Shown piece after piece: positions 18,268-27,738 of a DNA stretch of 64,000 nt. How positions within the stretch are numbered: the first letter of the stretch is position 1; every line of letters begins with the position of its first letter. Both the position numbers and the translations under genes were made by a program. The notes beneath the pieces were generated by a model. That model was not told the DNA's origin. It made no database searches and saw only the letters and a program-made list of their open reading frames with translations. The stretch spans positions 23,641 to 87,640 of the forward strand of contig DKZL01000012.1 of NCBI GenBank assembly GCA_002493635.1, in the 5' to 3' direction. The DNA is from Ruminococcaceae bacterium UBA7075 (GTDB lineage: Bacteria > Bacillota > Clostridia > Oscillospirales > Acutalibacteraceae).

Positions 18268-18930
18268 TCATCTAAATATTTCCATATTTGAATTATACAA
18301 TTCGTTTCTTGTTATATCGACATCATATTCAACATTGTATTTATTAAATAATGCAGACACAAAAAGATTTGGATTGACATTGTCTGTACTGCCTGCGGAA
18401 AGTGTAATGTCAAGCTGTGCAAAGTCAAACATTTCAGTTACTTCATAGTTTTTGACAGCCGGCTTTATGTCAACAGTTTTAAGCGTTTTCTTTTTTGTTC
18501 TCTTCTCAATTTCTATTGAATCCTGAAACAGCAATTCATTAATCTGCTCGCAAATTAATTTAGAGCTTGTCCTGTCATCGCCTATTTTGAGTGTGAAATT
18601 TGCAAAGGCAATCTTGCCTGCTTTCATAACAGGTTCAGTGACCTTAAACACTCTTATTCCCCTTGGCAGACAGTCATTGAGTTTTGAAATTATTTCTTCA
18701 AAAGAATATTCATCATCTTCAAGCTTTACGTCCATACATTCGTTCACTCCTCTGAATCCAAGAGATAACGGAAGAGGAAAGGTTGCAAACGGATGCGGAT
18801 TGAAGCCCTCTGTATGCCAGATTGGAATACGGCTCTTATGCAGAGCACGCAGCATACAGCGATTGAGGTCAAGATGCGAAATATACCGGCATTCAAAGTC
18901 CTTTTTAAACCATATTCTTACGTTTTTCAA
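18268..18930 (-). CDS. TIGR03936 family protein (DUF2344)
   Basis: A DUF2344 protein that in Clostridia is regularly encoded next to, or fused with, the TIGR03960 radical SAM protein, as here. It begins KNVRIWFKKDFECRYISHLD and contains HTEGFNPHPFATFPLPLSLG, the usual family signature. The proposed start is TTG 18928-18930, about eight bases after AAAGGG; an ATG 30 bases upstream is also in frame. Either start overlaps the end of the upstream gene (stop at 18905), so translation is likely coupled. Confidence 0.85.
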   Translation of the reverse strand: MKNVRIWFKKDFECRYISHLDLNRCMLRALHKSRIPIWHTEGFNPHPFATFPLPLSLGFRGVNECMDVKLEDDEYSFEEIISKLNDCLPRGIRVFKVTEPVMKAGKIAFANFTLKIGDDRTSSKLICEQINELLFQDSIEIEKRTKKKTLKTVDIKPAVKNYEVTEMFDFAQLDITLSAGSTDNVNPNLFVSALFNKYNVEYDVDITRNELYNSNMEIFR

Positions 18931-20761
18931 AGCACACACCCTTTCCGTATTTTGCTGCACCGCAGTTGTTGCACTTCAAACGGCAATGCAGCGTTGTCGT
19001 ATTTTCATAAGCCTTTTTACATTCTTTGATAAGATAATCTTTGGTTACACCATAGTCGATGTGATCCCAAGGCAGAATTTCATCAAAGCTTCGGCGGCGA
19101 TTTGCATAAAAAGCAGGGTCAATGCCGCATTCTTCAAAAATTTCAAGCCACTTGTCAAGGTCAAAACAGTCGTTCCAGCCGTCAAAATGAAAGCCTCTTT
19201 CACAGGCAAGCTCCATTGCTTTGCAGAGCTTTCTGTCTCCTCTGGCAAAAACAGCTTCAAGATAGCTTGTACTTGCATCATGGTAGTTAAACTGAATTTT
19301 ACGTGTTGTAATGCTTTCCTTGACGTGCTGCTGCTTGTTTGCAAATTCATCACGGGTATCCTGCGGCTCCCACTGGAACGGAGTAAACGGCTTAGGTACA
19401 AAGCAGGAAGCCGAAACTGTAACACGCACTGACTTTCCCTTTGGCTTGTTCGGACATTGATAGTAGGTATCCACAACCTTTTGACCGAGATTCGCAATGT
19501 CGGCAACATCGTCATAGGTTTCAGTCGGCAATCCAATCATAAAGTACAGCTTAACGGTTGTCCAGCCGCCCTCAAAAGCTGTGGCGCAGGTTTTAAGCAG
19601 TTCACTCTCTTCAACATTTTTATTTATAACATCACGCATACGCTGACTGCCTGCCTCAGGAGCAAAGGTCAGACCGCTTTTTCGCACTGTCTTAATTTTA
19701 TTCATAATTTCATCGGTGAAACCGTCAACACGAAGTGACGGCAGAGAAATGCTCACTTTTTCATCTTTGCTCCACGCTGTCAGCCTTTCAAGAAGGGGTA
19801 CAATTTGGCTGTAATCGCTTGAACTTAGTGATGATAGTGAAACCTCGTCATAGCCTGTGTTGTTACATAGATTGTGGCATTGCTCGTCTATAACCTCGGG
19901 CGATTTTTCACGAACGGGACGATATATAAAACCAGCCTGACAAAAACGGCAACCGCGGATACAGCCCCTGAAAATCTCCTGAACAGCCCTGTCGTGAACA
20001 ATCTCAATATTCGGAACAACGAAATTTTCGGGATAGTAAACATCATCCATCTCGGGCATTATACGTTTGTGAATAACAGAAGGTGCATCACAATTCGGAG
20101 TAAAAGATTTGATAGTACCGTCCTCGTTGTACTCCACGTCATAAAGTGACGGCACATATACTCCCTCAATATGAGAAGCAAGCTGTAAAAATTCCTGCTT
20201 GCTCTTGCCCTCGTCACGGCACTTTCTGTAAAGTTCAATAACCTCGAGGTCAACCTCTTCGCCCTCGCCAATGAAAAATAAATCCACAAAATCTGCAATC
20301 GGTTCGGGATTGCAGGCACACGGACCTCCTGCGCACACAATATTTTTAAGTTCTTTACGATCGCATGACTTAATCGGAATATTACCCAGCCTGAGCATAT
20401 TGAGCATATTTGAAAAGCTCAGCTCATATTGAAGGGTAAATCCTATAAAATCAAATTCCGATATAGGATCACCGCTTTCAAGGGCATACAGCGGAATTTT
20501 ATGCTCAATCATAAGCTCTTCCATATCTGTCCAAGGTGCAAATACTCTTTCACACCAAATGTAGGGCACTTTATTGAAAAGCCCGTAAAGAATTTTCATT
20601 CCGAGATGTGACATTCCTACCTCGTATGTATCGGGAAAACAAAAAGCAAAGCGAACATCAACATCCTTTTTGTCCTTTATAACCTCATTAAGTTCACCAC
20701 CGACATATCGTCCTGGCTTCTGAACCTTTAAAAGCAGTCTTTCAACTTCCTTGCTTACCAT
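18905..20761 (-). CDS. B12-binding-type radical SAM protein, TIGR03960
   Basis: This 618-residue protein has an N-terminal region like a cobalamin-binding domain (about 40-190) and a radical SAM core. The core carries the canonical CxxxCxxC in FRGCIRGCRFCQAG near residue 265, preceded by IVCAGGPCACNPEPIADF. The C-terminus has a cysteine-rich tail (RLKCNNCGAAKYGKGVC). The family role is unproven. In many Firmicutes this pair sits beside ribonuclease G and rplU-rpmA genes, which are absent here. Confidence 0.9.
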   Translation of the reverse strand: MVSKEVERLLLKVQKPGRYVGGELNEVIKDKKDVDVRFAFCFPDTYEVGMSHLGMKILYGLFNKVPYIWCERVFAPWTDMEELMIEHKIPLYALESGDPISEFDFIGFTLQYELSFSNMLNMLRLGNIPIKSCDRKELKNIVCAGGPCACNPEPIADFVDLFFIGEGEEVDLEVIELYRKCRDEGKSKQEFLQLASHIEGVYVPSLYDVEYNEDGTIKSFTPNCDAPSVIHKRIMPEMDDVYYPENFVVPNIEIVHDRAVQEIFRGCIRGCRFCQAGFIYRPVREKSPEVIDEQCHNLCNNTGYDEVSLSSLSSSDYSQIVPLLERLTAWSKDEKVSISLPSLRVDGFTDEIMNKIKTVRKSGLTFAPEAGSQRMRDVINKNVEESELLKTCATAFEGGWTTVKLYFMIGLPTETYDDVADIANLGQKVVDTYYQCPNKPKGKSVRVTVSASCFVPKPFTPFQWEPQDTRDEFANKQQHVKESITTRKIQFNYHDASTSYLEAVFARGDRKLCKAMELACERGFHFDGWNDCFDLDKWLEIFEECGIDPAFYANRRRSFDEILPWDHIDYGVTKDYLIKECKKAYENTTTLHCRLKCNNCGAAKYGKGVCFEKRKNMV

Positions 20762-20785
20762 AAAACCTACCTCATAATTCCATTA

Positions 20786-21391
20786 TCAAAAATTATCTCT
20801 CTTCATTACAAGCGACATTATCAGATAAAAACAAACTGCAAGCAGTGAAAAATTATATTTTGTCTGAAAAAGCAGTATAAATCCCAGTACCGCAATCGGA
20901 AATATAAAAATAAACGTCAGTATATTAACTGTCTTTTGTGCTTTACCGCCGTCAAACTTTCTGCAAAACAGTAAATACAACAGCTGTCCCCCGTCAAGGG
21001 AAAGCACCGGGAGCATATTGAAAAGTCCCAAAAACAGATTTACTATTGAAAAAGAGAGAAATATATCGTTACAGAATAAGTATAACAGATAACCGATAAT
21101 AAAACAAATAAAATTAGCAAAAGGACCAAAAAAAATTATTATTATGTTTTGAAAAAGAGTTCTGCTGTTGCGGTTATTGTCAGATATGGTAATCTCAAAC
21201 AGCGAAATTTTTATTTCACGTGGAAAATCACCAAACAATGCAATGGGGATTAAGTGCCCTGCTTCATGGATTAAAACCGATAAAAAGCAGGTAACAAATC
21301 CGACAAATGCATTCGTAACCAAACAAATGGCGCACACACAAATAAGCGTGTATGAAATCTGAATATTAGTGTTATGTATTTTCAGCTTCAT
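20786..21391 (-). CDS. M50 zinc metalloprotease, SpoIVFB-like
   Basis: A site-2-type intramembrane protease of about 201 residues. The zinc motif HEAGH lies near residue 42 (LSVLIHEAGHLIPI), and the second motif is NMLPVLSLDGGQ, whose Asp is the third zinc ligand. Five or six membrane helices are predicted. The start MKLKIHN at 21391 is chosen; the open frame continues 18 codons upstream, but no good ribosome site decides. The gene overlaps the upstream membrane protein by 20 bases, implying coupled translation and joint function, as with SpoIVFA/SpoIVFB. Confidence 0.8.
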   Translation of the reverse strand: MKLKIHNTNIQISYTLICVCAICLVTNAFVGFVTCFLSVLIHEAGHLIPIALFGDFPREIKISLFEITISDNNRNSRTLFQNIIIIFFGPFANFICFIIGYLLYLFCNDIFLSFSIVNLFLGLFNMLPVLSLDGGQLLYLLFCRKFDGGKAQKTVNILTFIFIFPIAVLGFILLFQTKYNFSLLAVCFYLIMSLVMKRDNF

Positions 21392-21749
21392 CCTGAGTAG
21401 ATACTCCAAAAATGCTGTTAAAGTCAAAATTCCGACTTTCATCAAAAACTGCCGAACTGTTCAGATTTGTGTAATACCATTCTCTTGCTGATTCGTATAT
21501 CTCTCCGCCTATGCTTTTGAGTGCAAATGCCGCAAATGCCGCAACAAAACAAATGACAAGCTGAATTGTAATCAAAAGCTGCTTTGGTGCGTCTTTTTTC
21601 TTTTTAGGAAGCTCATTAATTTCTTCATCAGAATTATATTCCTGATCAAATTCGTCAATATCATCACTGATGCGGTGAGGATATTCAGCATCAGTCACAC
21701 TTTGCCAACCCTCATCATATGTAATTGTATTTTTGTTGTTATCATTCAA
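21372..21749 (-). CDS. Single-pass membrane protein coupled to the M50 protease
   Basis: This product of about 125 residues has an acidic cytosolic N-terminus (about 1-55), a KKKK stretch, one membrane helix (LLITIQLVICFVAAFAAFAL) and an outer tail of about 45 residues. The start is TTG 21747-21749, six bases after GAGGTG. It overlaps the M50 protease gene, and its layout recalls SpoIVFA, which holds SpoIVFB inactive; the LytM-like domain of SpoIVFA is missing. The SpoIVFA-like role is inferred from position only. Confidence 0.6.
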   Translation of the reverse strand: MNDNNKNTITYDEGWQSVTDAEYPHRISDDIDEFDQEYNSDEEINELPKKKKDAPKQLLITIQLVICFVAAFAAFALKSIGGEIYESAREWYYTNLNSSAVFDESRNFDFNSIFGVSTQDEAENT

Positions 21750-21804
21750 AAAAATCACCTCAGTACAAGTATATGCCGGAGGTGATTAATAATTAACTTT
21801 ATAA

Positions 21805-22278
21805 TTATCTTCTTTTTTTATGAATTGCCTTATATATTGTTAATATAGCAAACATCATTATTATACCGATAATCACACCTGAAAAATCAAGCAGCACATC
21901 GGTTATCATTCCTGCTCTGCAGGGAACATTCAACTGAATTGTTTCATCTATAACCGAAGTAAAAAGTCCTGCAAACAATATATGCGGAAAAAATTTATAC
22001 GGTTTTGCTTTGTCAAACGAATAGGCAGTGTTCATCAACATTATTCCTATTGCAGAATATTCGGTAAAATGTGCAAGCTTTCTGACAATATGATCAGTTA
22101 ATTCAATATTAATGCCCAAACAATTAAGTATATTCTGAAATAATCCCATAGTGGCTTCGCTTTCAGCGCCCGAAACATCAGACGGCATTGAAGAATGAAT
22201 AAAAGCAAAGGCAATAAGCGATGATGTAATTAAAATCATAACAATTCTGAATATAAAACTACTTTTATCTTTGTTCAT
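21805..22278 (-). CDS. VanZ-family membrane protein
   Basis: This 157-residue protein has four membrane helices and the VanZ-family motifs DHIVRKLAHFTEYSAIGIM and DETIQLNVPCRAGMITDVLLDFSG. VanZ itself gives low-level teicoplanin resistance, but most members have no known role. No van genes are nearby. It stands alone, 47 bases from the next gene. Confidence 0.88.
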   Translation of the reverse strand: MNKDKSSFIFRIVMILITSSLIAFAFIHSSMPSDVSGAESEATMGLFQNILNCLGINIELTDHIVRKLAHFTEYSAIGIMLMNTAYSFDKAKPYKFFPHILFAGLFTSVIDETIQLNVPCRAGMITDVLLDFSGVIIGIIMMFAILTIYKAIHKKRR

Positions 22279-22395
22279 TAAATCACTCCATAATCATATT
22301 TTATCAAATTCATTATATTTGTCAATTATTCGCCTAAAAATCATTAATACGAAAAATTGAGCCATTAATTTATTGTGTTGAATGGTAAATTTTTA

Positions 22396-22424
22396 TTGAA
22401 ATAATCTTTTCTATCTGTTATACT
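22396..22424 (+). promoter_or_regulatory. Promoter of the COG2426 gene
   Basis: TTGAAA (22396-22401), a 17-base spacer and TATACT (22419-22424). The start codon is at 22474 with AAGGAG upstream. The two oxidoreductase genes downstream lie close enough to be co-transcribed. Confidence 0.75.
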
Positions 22425-22473
22425 TAAAATTGTATGTAGATAACCTATGAAATAAAATATTAAGGAGTAACTT

Positions 22474-22950
22474 ATGTGGTATTTAATTGTTTTTTTAGTA
22501 TCAATGGTTCCGCTGATCGAACTCAGAGGTGCTATTCCAATCGCAGTTGCGAACGGGCTGAATCTTTGGATTTCTTATGTAATCTGCATTATCGGCAATA
22601 TGATTCCGGTTCCTATAATATACCTTTTTGCAAGAAAAGTACTTGTTTGGGGTGCTGACAAAAAATACATTGGCAGATTTTTCAGATTTTGTCTTGAAAA
22701 AGGCGAAAAGGGCGGCAAAAAGCTTGAAGCAAAAGCAGGAAGAGGTCTATTCATTGCGCTTATGCTGTTTGTCGGTATTCCGCTTCCGGGTACAGGTGCG
22801 TGGACAGGAACACTTGCTGCAAGTATTCTTGATATGGGCTTTAAAAAAAGTATTGTTGCCGTAATTTTAGGCGTGCTTATGGCAGGCATCATTATGGGCG
22901 TTGCTTCAATTCTTGTGGCAAACGGCATTAATACAATTTTTGCTCCTTAA
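22474..22950 (+). CDS. Small multidrug export family membrane protein (COG2426)
   Basis: This 158-residue membrane protein has four or five helices. The family mark VPLIELRGAIPIAVANGLNL opens the protein, and VGIPLPGTGAWTGTLAASIL lies near residue 97. Annotated in databases as a putative small multidrug export protein, though transport is largely unproven. It has its own promoter and is followed after 52 bases by the first FAD enzyme. Confidence 0.85.
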   Translation: MWYLIVFLVSMVPLIELRGAIPIAVANGLNLWISYVICIIGNMIPVPIIYLFARKVLVWGADKKYIGRFFRFCLEKGEKGGKKLEAKAGRGLFIALMLFVGIPLPGTGAWTGTLAASILDMGFKKSIVAVILGVLMAGIIMGVASILVANGINTIFAP

Positions 22951-23002
22951 CAAATAAATTTACAGGCAGCGTTTGCTGCCTTATTTTTTAGGTGGAAGTT
23001 TT

Positions 23003-24217
23003 ATGGAATATTTTGACGCCGTAATTATCGGCGGCGGTGCGGCGGGACTTATGTGTGCAATCTCGGCAAAACAAAAGAACGCTGACAAAAAAATTGCAAT
23101 AATTGAAAAAAACGAAAGAGTCGGTAAAAAACTGCTTGCAACAGGCAACGGCAGATGCAACCTGACAAATCAAAATATAAATACTGACAAATATTTCGGT
23201 TCATTTACAAAAAAATCCGAATATATTTTTAAAGAATACACTTCGGAACATTTACTTGATATTTTTAATGATCTTGGACTTATGACATACGCTGACAGTG
23301 AGGGCAGATACTATCCCTTCTGCCGACAGGCAAGTGCTGTACTGGATGTTCTGCGTTTTGCGTGTGACAGGCTGAGTGTTGAAATTTTTTTAAGTCAGAG
23401 TATAAGAACGCTAAAAAAGCAGAATAACAGTTTTATAATTAAAACGAATGAAAAAGAATTTCGCTCCGATAAGCTTGTTATTGCATGCGGTTCAAAGGCA
23501 GCACCGAAGCTTGGCGGAAGTGCAAGCGTCACCGACTATCTGAAAAATTTCGGACACAAGGTAATTCCTTTTTCCCCTGCTTTGTGCCCTGTAAAGGTCA
23601 GATCAAATGTTCTTAAATCTCTTAAAGGGATTCGTGCAACTGCACTTGTCACTCTTTTTGACAAAAACAAAAATAAAATAAAATCTGAACACGGTGAAAT
23701 ACAATTTTCCGATAACTCATTATCCGGTATTTGTATTTTTAATCTGTCTGTTTATGCTCAGAAGGGCGATGTAATCCGACTTGACCTTTTGCCGGATATT
23801 GCTTTTTCAGATTTATATAATATTCTTTTTAGGCATAAAGTGTTATTTTTAAAACAGGCACTTGACAATCTCTTTACAGGTATATTACAAAAAAGGCTTT
23901 CGCAGGCAGTGCTTAAGATAAGCGGCTTAAGCGATTTTTCGTGCATTTGTGAAAACATAAGTGACAAACAGATAAGAGACTTATGCAGAACTGTAAAATC
24001 AATGGAATTTGAGATAACGGAAAAAGAAAGCTTTGAAAAGGCTCAATGTGCACTGGGCGGTGCACACGGAAGTCAGATTGACGAAAAAACTATGCAGAGC
24101 AAAATTGTAAAAGGACTTTACATTGTTGGCGAGGCTGTAGATATTTGCGGTGAATGCGGAGGCTACAATCTGCATTTTGCATTTTCAAGCGGTCACTTGG
24201 CAGGAGAAAATTTATGA
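23003..24217 (+). CDS. HI0933/YhiN-family FAD oxidoreductase
   Basis: A flavoprotein of 404 residues with the Rossmann FAD motif IIGGGAAGLMCAISA at the N-terminus. RVGKKLLATGNGRCNLTN and the C-terminal GEAVDICGECGGYNLHFAFSSG are both diagnostic of the HI0933-like group. The substrate is unknown. ATG 23003 is chosen because AGGTGG lies eight bases upstream. Its stop overlaps the start of the next FAD enzyme (ATGA), so the pair is translationally coupled. Confidence 0.88.
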   Translation: MEYFDAVIIGGGAAGLMCAISAKQKNADKKIAIIEKNERVGKKLLATGNGRCNLTNQNINTDKYFGSFTKKSEYIFKEYTSEHLLDIFNDLGLMTYADSEGRYYPFCRQASAVLDVLRFACDRLSVEIFLSQSIRTLKKQNNSFIIKTNEKEFRSDKLVIACGSKAAPKLGGSASVTDYLKNFGHKVIPFSPALCPVKVRSNVLKSLKGIRATALVTLFDKNKNKIKSEHGEIQFSDNSLSGICIFNLSVYAQKGDVIRLDLLPDIAFSDLYNILFRHKVLFLKQALDNLFTGILQKRLSQAVLKISGLSDFSCICENISDKQIRDLCRTVKSMEFEITEKESFEKAQCALGGAHGSQIDEKTMQSKIVKGLYIVGEAVDICGECGGYNLHFAFSSGHLAGENL

Positions 24218-25806
24218 TAAGGATAAACAATATTCGTCTTCCTCTTGACTATACAGACAGTACTATAAGAAGGAAGATTTCAAAACAACTCAGAATTGAC
24301 GAGAATGCAATTAAAAGCTGTAACATTTTCAGGCGTTCAGTAGACGCACGAAAAAAGGATAACATCTGTTTTCTTACATCTGTTGATGCTGAGCTTAACA
24401 TCAACGAGGATAAAATTTTAAAAAAGTGCAACGGTACTCAAGCGGTAGCTCCTTATCACTATAATGTTCCAAAGTGGAAGTGCGGAGCAAAACCCGTTAT
24501 AGTAGGTTCGGGTCCCGCAGGTCTTTTTTCTGCACTCATTCTTGCTCAGAGCGGAGCAAAGCCAATTTTGATTGAGCGTGGAAAAGATGTTGACAGACGA
24601 ACAAACGATGTTAATGCTTTCTGGGCAACCGGAAGGCTAAATACGAAATCTAATGTTCAGTTTGGTGAGGGCGGAGCAGGCACGTTTTCGGACGGAAAGC
24701 TGAATTCGGGCACAAAGGACGCACGTCAGCGCAAGGTACTTGAAGAGTTTGTTTCTCATGGTGCACCGGAGGAAATTCTTTACAATGCAAAACCACATAT
24801 CGGCACTGATAAGCTGAAAATCACCGTAAAAAATATTCGTGAAGATATAATCAGACTCGGCGGTACAGTTATGTTTGAAACACAGCTGATTGACTTCAAA
24901 ACGAAAGACGAAAATATAATTTCAGCCGTTGTAAGCAAGGAAGGCAAAACCGAATTTATTGATACCGACAGCATTATTCTTGCTATAGGTCACAGTGCAA
25001 GAGATACCTTTGAGATGCTGTATGATAAAAAGATACCTATCGAAGCAAAATCATTCTCGGTTGGCACCCGTATTGAGCATTTGCGAGAGCAGATTGACCG
25101 TTCACAATACGGAAAGTTTGCAGGCAACAAACGACTCGGTGCGGCGAATTACAAGATGAATGTGCACCTTGAAAACGGCAGAGGCGTTTATACTTTCTGT
25201 ATGTGTCCCGGCGGCAAGGTCGTAAATGCGTCAAGCGAGGACGGACGACTTGTCACAAATGGTATGAGTGAATTTGCAAGAGATGAGGTCAATTCCAATT
25301 CAGCACTGCTTGTAGGTGTAAGTCCAAATGACTTTGCAGGTGAGCACCCACTTAAATGTATGCACTTTCAGCGTGAGCTTGAGGAAAAGGCATTTATCCT
25401 TGGGGGAGAAAACTACACTGCACCCGTTCAGCGAGTTGCTGACTTCTTAGAAGGACATAAAAGTAAACATCTGGGCGAAGTTATACCAAGTATCGGTCCG
25501 AATTATCTGCTTACGGACATAAGTGCAATTTTTCCGGACTATATCACAATGTCATTAAAACAAGGAATTATAAATATGGGGAAAAAACTAAAAGAATTTG
25601 ACAACGGCGATGCTGTTCTGACTGCTGTCGAAAGCAGAAGTTCCTCCCCTATACGAATTCTGCGCAATAATGAAACCCTTGAAAGCGTTGGCGTTAAAGG
25701 ACTTTATCCATGCGGAGAAGGTGCGGGCTATGCAGGCGGAATTATATCTGCTGCTGTTGACGGAATAAAGTGTGCCGAAAAATTAATTGAAAAAAGTCAA
25801 TTATAA
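24214..25806 (+). CDS. FAD-dependent dehydrogenase, COG2509 family
   Basis: This 530-residue protein starts with a roughly 90-residue lead domain of the family. The FAD motif IVGSGPAGLFSALILAQSG then lies near residue 98, NVQFGEGGAGTFSDGKL follows, and the C-terminal PCGEGAGYAGGIISAAVDG completes the flavin site. Reaction unknown. The ATG at 24214 overlaps the upstream TGA and is preceded by AGGAG eight bases away, so the longer frame upstream is not used. Confidence 0.88.
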   Translation: MIRINNIRLPLDYTDSTIRRKISKQLRIDENAIKSCNIFRRSVDARKKDNICFLTSVDAELNINEDKILKKCNGTQAVAPYHYNVPKWKCGAKPVIVGSGPAGLFSALILAQSGAKPILIERGKDVDRRTNDVNAFWATGRLNTKSNVQFGEGGAGTFSDGKLNSGTKDARQRKVLEEFVSHGAPEEILYNAKPHIGTDKLKITVKNIREDIIRLGGTVMFETQLIDFKTKDENIISAVVSKEGKTEFIDTDSIILAIGHSARDTFEMLYDKKIPIEAKSFSVGTRIEHLREQIDRSQYGKFAGNKRLGAANYKMNVHLENGRGVYTFCMCPGGKVVNASSEDGRLVTNGMSEFARDEVNSNSALLVGVSPNDFAGEHPLKCMHFQRELEEKAFILGGENYTAPVQRVADFLEGHKSKHLGEVIPSIGPNYLLTDISAIFPDYITMSLKQGIINMGKKLKEFDNGDAVLTAVESRSSSPIRILRNNETLESVGVKGLYPCGEGAGYAGGIISAAVDGIKCAEKLIEKSQL

Positions 25807-25836
25807 TTCTGAAACAGAATATTATTTTATAAAAGT

Positions 25837-25868
25837 AAAAGCGACATCATTTGATGCCGCTTTTTTTC
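25837..25868. terminator. Terminator between the FAD genes and the sugar permease
   Basis: AAAGCGACATCA pairs with TGATGCCGCTTT with one mismatch and a two-base turn, followed by TTTTT on the plus strand and flanked by A-rich sequence on the left. It separates convergent operons. Confidence 0.85.
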
Positions 25869-25885
25869 AGTATGAAAATTTCAAT

Positions 25886-26758
25886 TTATCCCTTTACAGC
25901 GCCTGCTACTACGCCCTCAATAATATACTTTTGGCAAGCAAAGTAGAAAATTACGATTGGAACTATACTAAGCACAATAAGCGCCATAATGGCAGTTGTA
26001 TCAGTATGACCGTAGCTGCCGTTCAGATACTGTATGTGAATAGGAATTGTCCTGTATGTCTTATCAAGAATAAGATAAGGAAGCAAATAGTCATTCCAGA
26101 TCCACATAGTTTCAAGGATAGCAACCGAAATGAATGTAGGCTTCATAATAGGAAGTACTATTCCGAAGAAAGTTCTCATAGGACCTGCACCGTCAACATC
26201 AGCCGCCTCTTCAATTTCAATCGGAATTGATTTTACAAATCCCGAGAACATAAACACCGCAAGTCCTGCACCAAAACCAAGATAAATAATAAGGATACCC
26301 CAAGGTGTATTGAGACTAAGAGTGTCAGCAGTCTTTGAAAGTGTGAACATTACCATCTGGAATGGTACTACCATTGAAAAAATACAGAAGTAATAAATAA
26401 TTTTACAAACAATTGTATTTGATCTCTGAATGTACCATGCGCACATTGATGTACACACCAGAATAAGAGCAACGCCGCCAACAGTAATAAAAAAGCTGCA
26501 TACAATCGTTTTCCAGAACGGATAGTTACCATAGAACATACCCGAAATATAGCTTTGAAAACCTACAAAGGTTTCAGCAGTAGGGAACTCGAACGGTCCT
26601 GCACTGATACCTGCATTCGTCTTGAATGAATTCATAAATACAATGAAAACAGGTGCAACATAGAATACAGAAATTACCGTAAACAAAACAGTCAGTATTT
26701 TCATACCAAGAGTTTGCTTTTTCTTTTGAGGTCTTTCTTTTGCTTTTACTTTAGCCAT
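25886..26758 (-). CDS. Carbohydrate ABC transporter permease, MalG type
   Basis: The 290-residue inner-membrane permease has six helices. The ATPase-docking EAA loop appears as IPIEIEEAADVDGAGPMRTFFGIVLPIM. Second permease of a sugar importer, with the MalF-type permease directly upstream (TAATG overlap) and the binding protein before that. No ATPase gene is in the cluster, so a shared MsmK/UgpC-type ATPase elsewhere is likely. Substrate is unknown; oligosaccharide is a reasonable guess. Confidence 0.92.
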   Translation of the reverse strand: MAKVKAKERPQKKKQTLGMKILTVLFTVISVFYVAPVFIVFMNSFKTNAGISAGPFEFPTAETFVGFQSYISGMFYGNYPFWKTIVCSFFITVGGVALILVCTSMCAWYIQRSNTIVCKIIYYFCIFSMVVPFQMVMFTLSKTADTLSLNTPWGILIIYLGFGAGLAVFMFSGFVKSIPIEIEEAADVDGAGPMRTFFGIVLPIMKPTFISVAILETMWIWNDYLLPYLILDKTYRTIPIHIQYLNGSYGHTDTTAIMALIVLSIVPIVIFYFACQKYIIEGVVAGAVKG

Positions 26759-27633
26759 TACTGCTGCACCTCTTTTCTTCTGGTGAAGTAAAGCTGTGCA
26801 AGGGCGATTACAACAACCAGTACAAAGAATATAACGCCCTCCGCCTGACCAACACCGCGAGAGTTCTGATTTGCGTAAAATGTCTTATAAATATTCAGCG
26901 CCATCATTTCAGTCTGATAGACCATCGTTCCGCTTGATGACACAACACCGGGCGCACCGTTTGTAAGAGCAAGGTTCTGGTCAAACAGCTTAAATGAGTT
27001 TGTAAGGGTTAAGAATGTGCATATTGTAATGGACGGCATCATCATAGGTAGCGTTACACTTGTAAGCACCTGCTTTTTGCCTGCTCCATCAATTCGGGCT
27101 GCCTCATAAAGGTCAGCCGGCACACTCTGGAAGCCTGCTATATAAATTATCATCATATAGCCTGCCTGTTGCCAACACATAAGAATAACTAATCCCCAAA
27201 AGCCATATGTAGCGTCAAGTTCGATATTTGAACCGAAATTCTGAAGAATACCGTTAAAAATTAACTGCCAGATATAGCCAAGGATAATACCGCCGACAAG
27301 ATTTGGCATAAAAAATATCGTTCTGAAAACATTTGAACCTCTGATACCTAAAGTCAGAACATATGCAACAAAAAAAGCAATAAGGTTGATTAATATTACC
27401 GAAACAACAACAAATAGTGCTGTAAACCAAAACGACCTTAAAAAGCCCTCATTCTGAAATGCCTGAATATAGTTATCAAAACCTACAAATGTTGCATTAC
27501 TTGTAGTTTTGAATTTGCAAAATGACAAATAAATACCATTAAAGAACGGATAAACAAAACCAATTATAAAAGCGGCAAGTGTTGGAAGAACAAATATGAG
27601 TGAGTAAATTTTACGTGCTCTTTTTTTGAACAT
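26758..27633 (-). CDS. Sugar ABC transporter permease, MalF type
   Basis: A 291-residue permease with six helices and the EAA loop VPADLYEAARIDGAGKKQVLTSVTLPMM (positions about 185-212). The start MFKKRARKIY (27633) is chosen because GAAAGG lies nine bases before its ATG; further start codons upstream fall inside the spacer after the binding-protein gene. Forms the membrane channel with the MalG-type partner. Confidence 0.92.
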   Translation of the reverse strand: MFKKRARKIYSLIFVLPTLAAFIIGFVYPFFNGIYLSFCKFKTTSNATFVGFDNYIQAFQNEGFLRSFWFTALFVVVSVILINLIAFFVAYVLTLGIRGSNVFRTIFFMPNLVGGIILGYIWQLIFNGILQNFGSNIELDATYGFWGLVILMCWQQAGYMMIIYIAGFQSVPADLYEAARIDGAGKKQVLTSVTLPMMMPSITICTFLTLTNSFKLFDQNLALTNGAPGVVSSSGTMVYQTEMMALNIYKTFYANQNSRGVGQAEGVIFFVLVVVIALAQLYFTRRKEVQQ

Positions 27634-27738
27634 AATCATTTGCCTTTCTTTTTTTACAAGAAAAGGGAGCGAAGCCGCCCCCTTTCCGAACATTTGCTTA
27701 TAACCTTATTAAGTTTAGATTAATAAACCTGTAGAAAA

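Noticed and set aside
18587..19432. 281-codon frame antisense across the radical SAM pair
   Set aside because: It spans the junction of two conserved genes on the minus strand and shows no domain.
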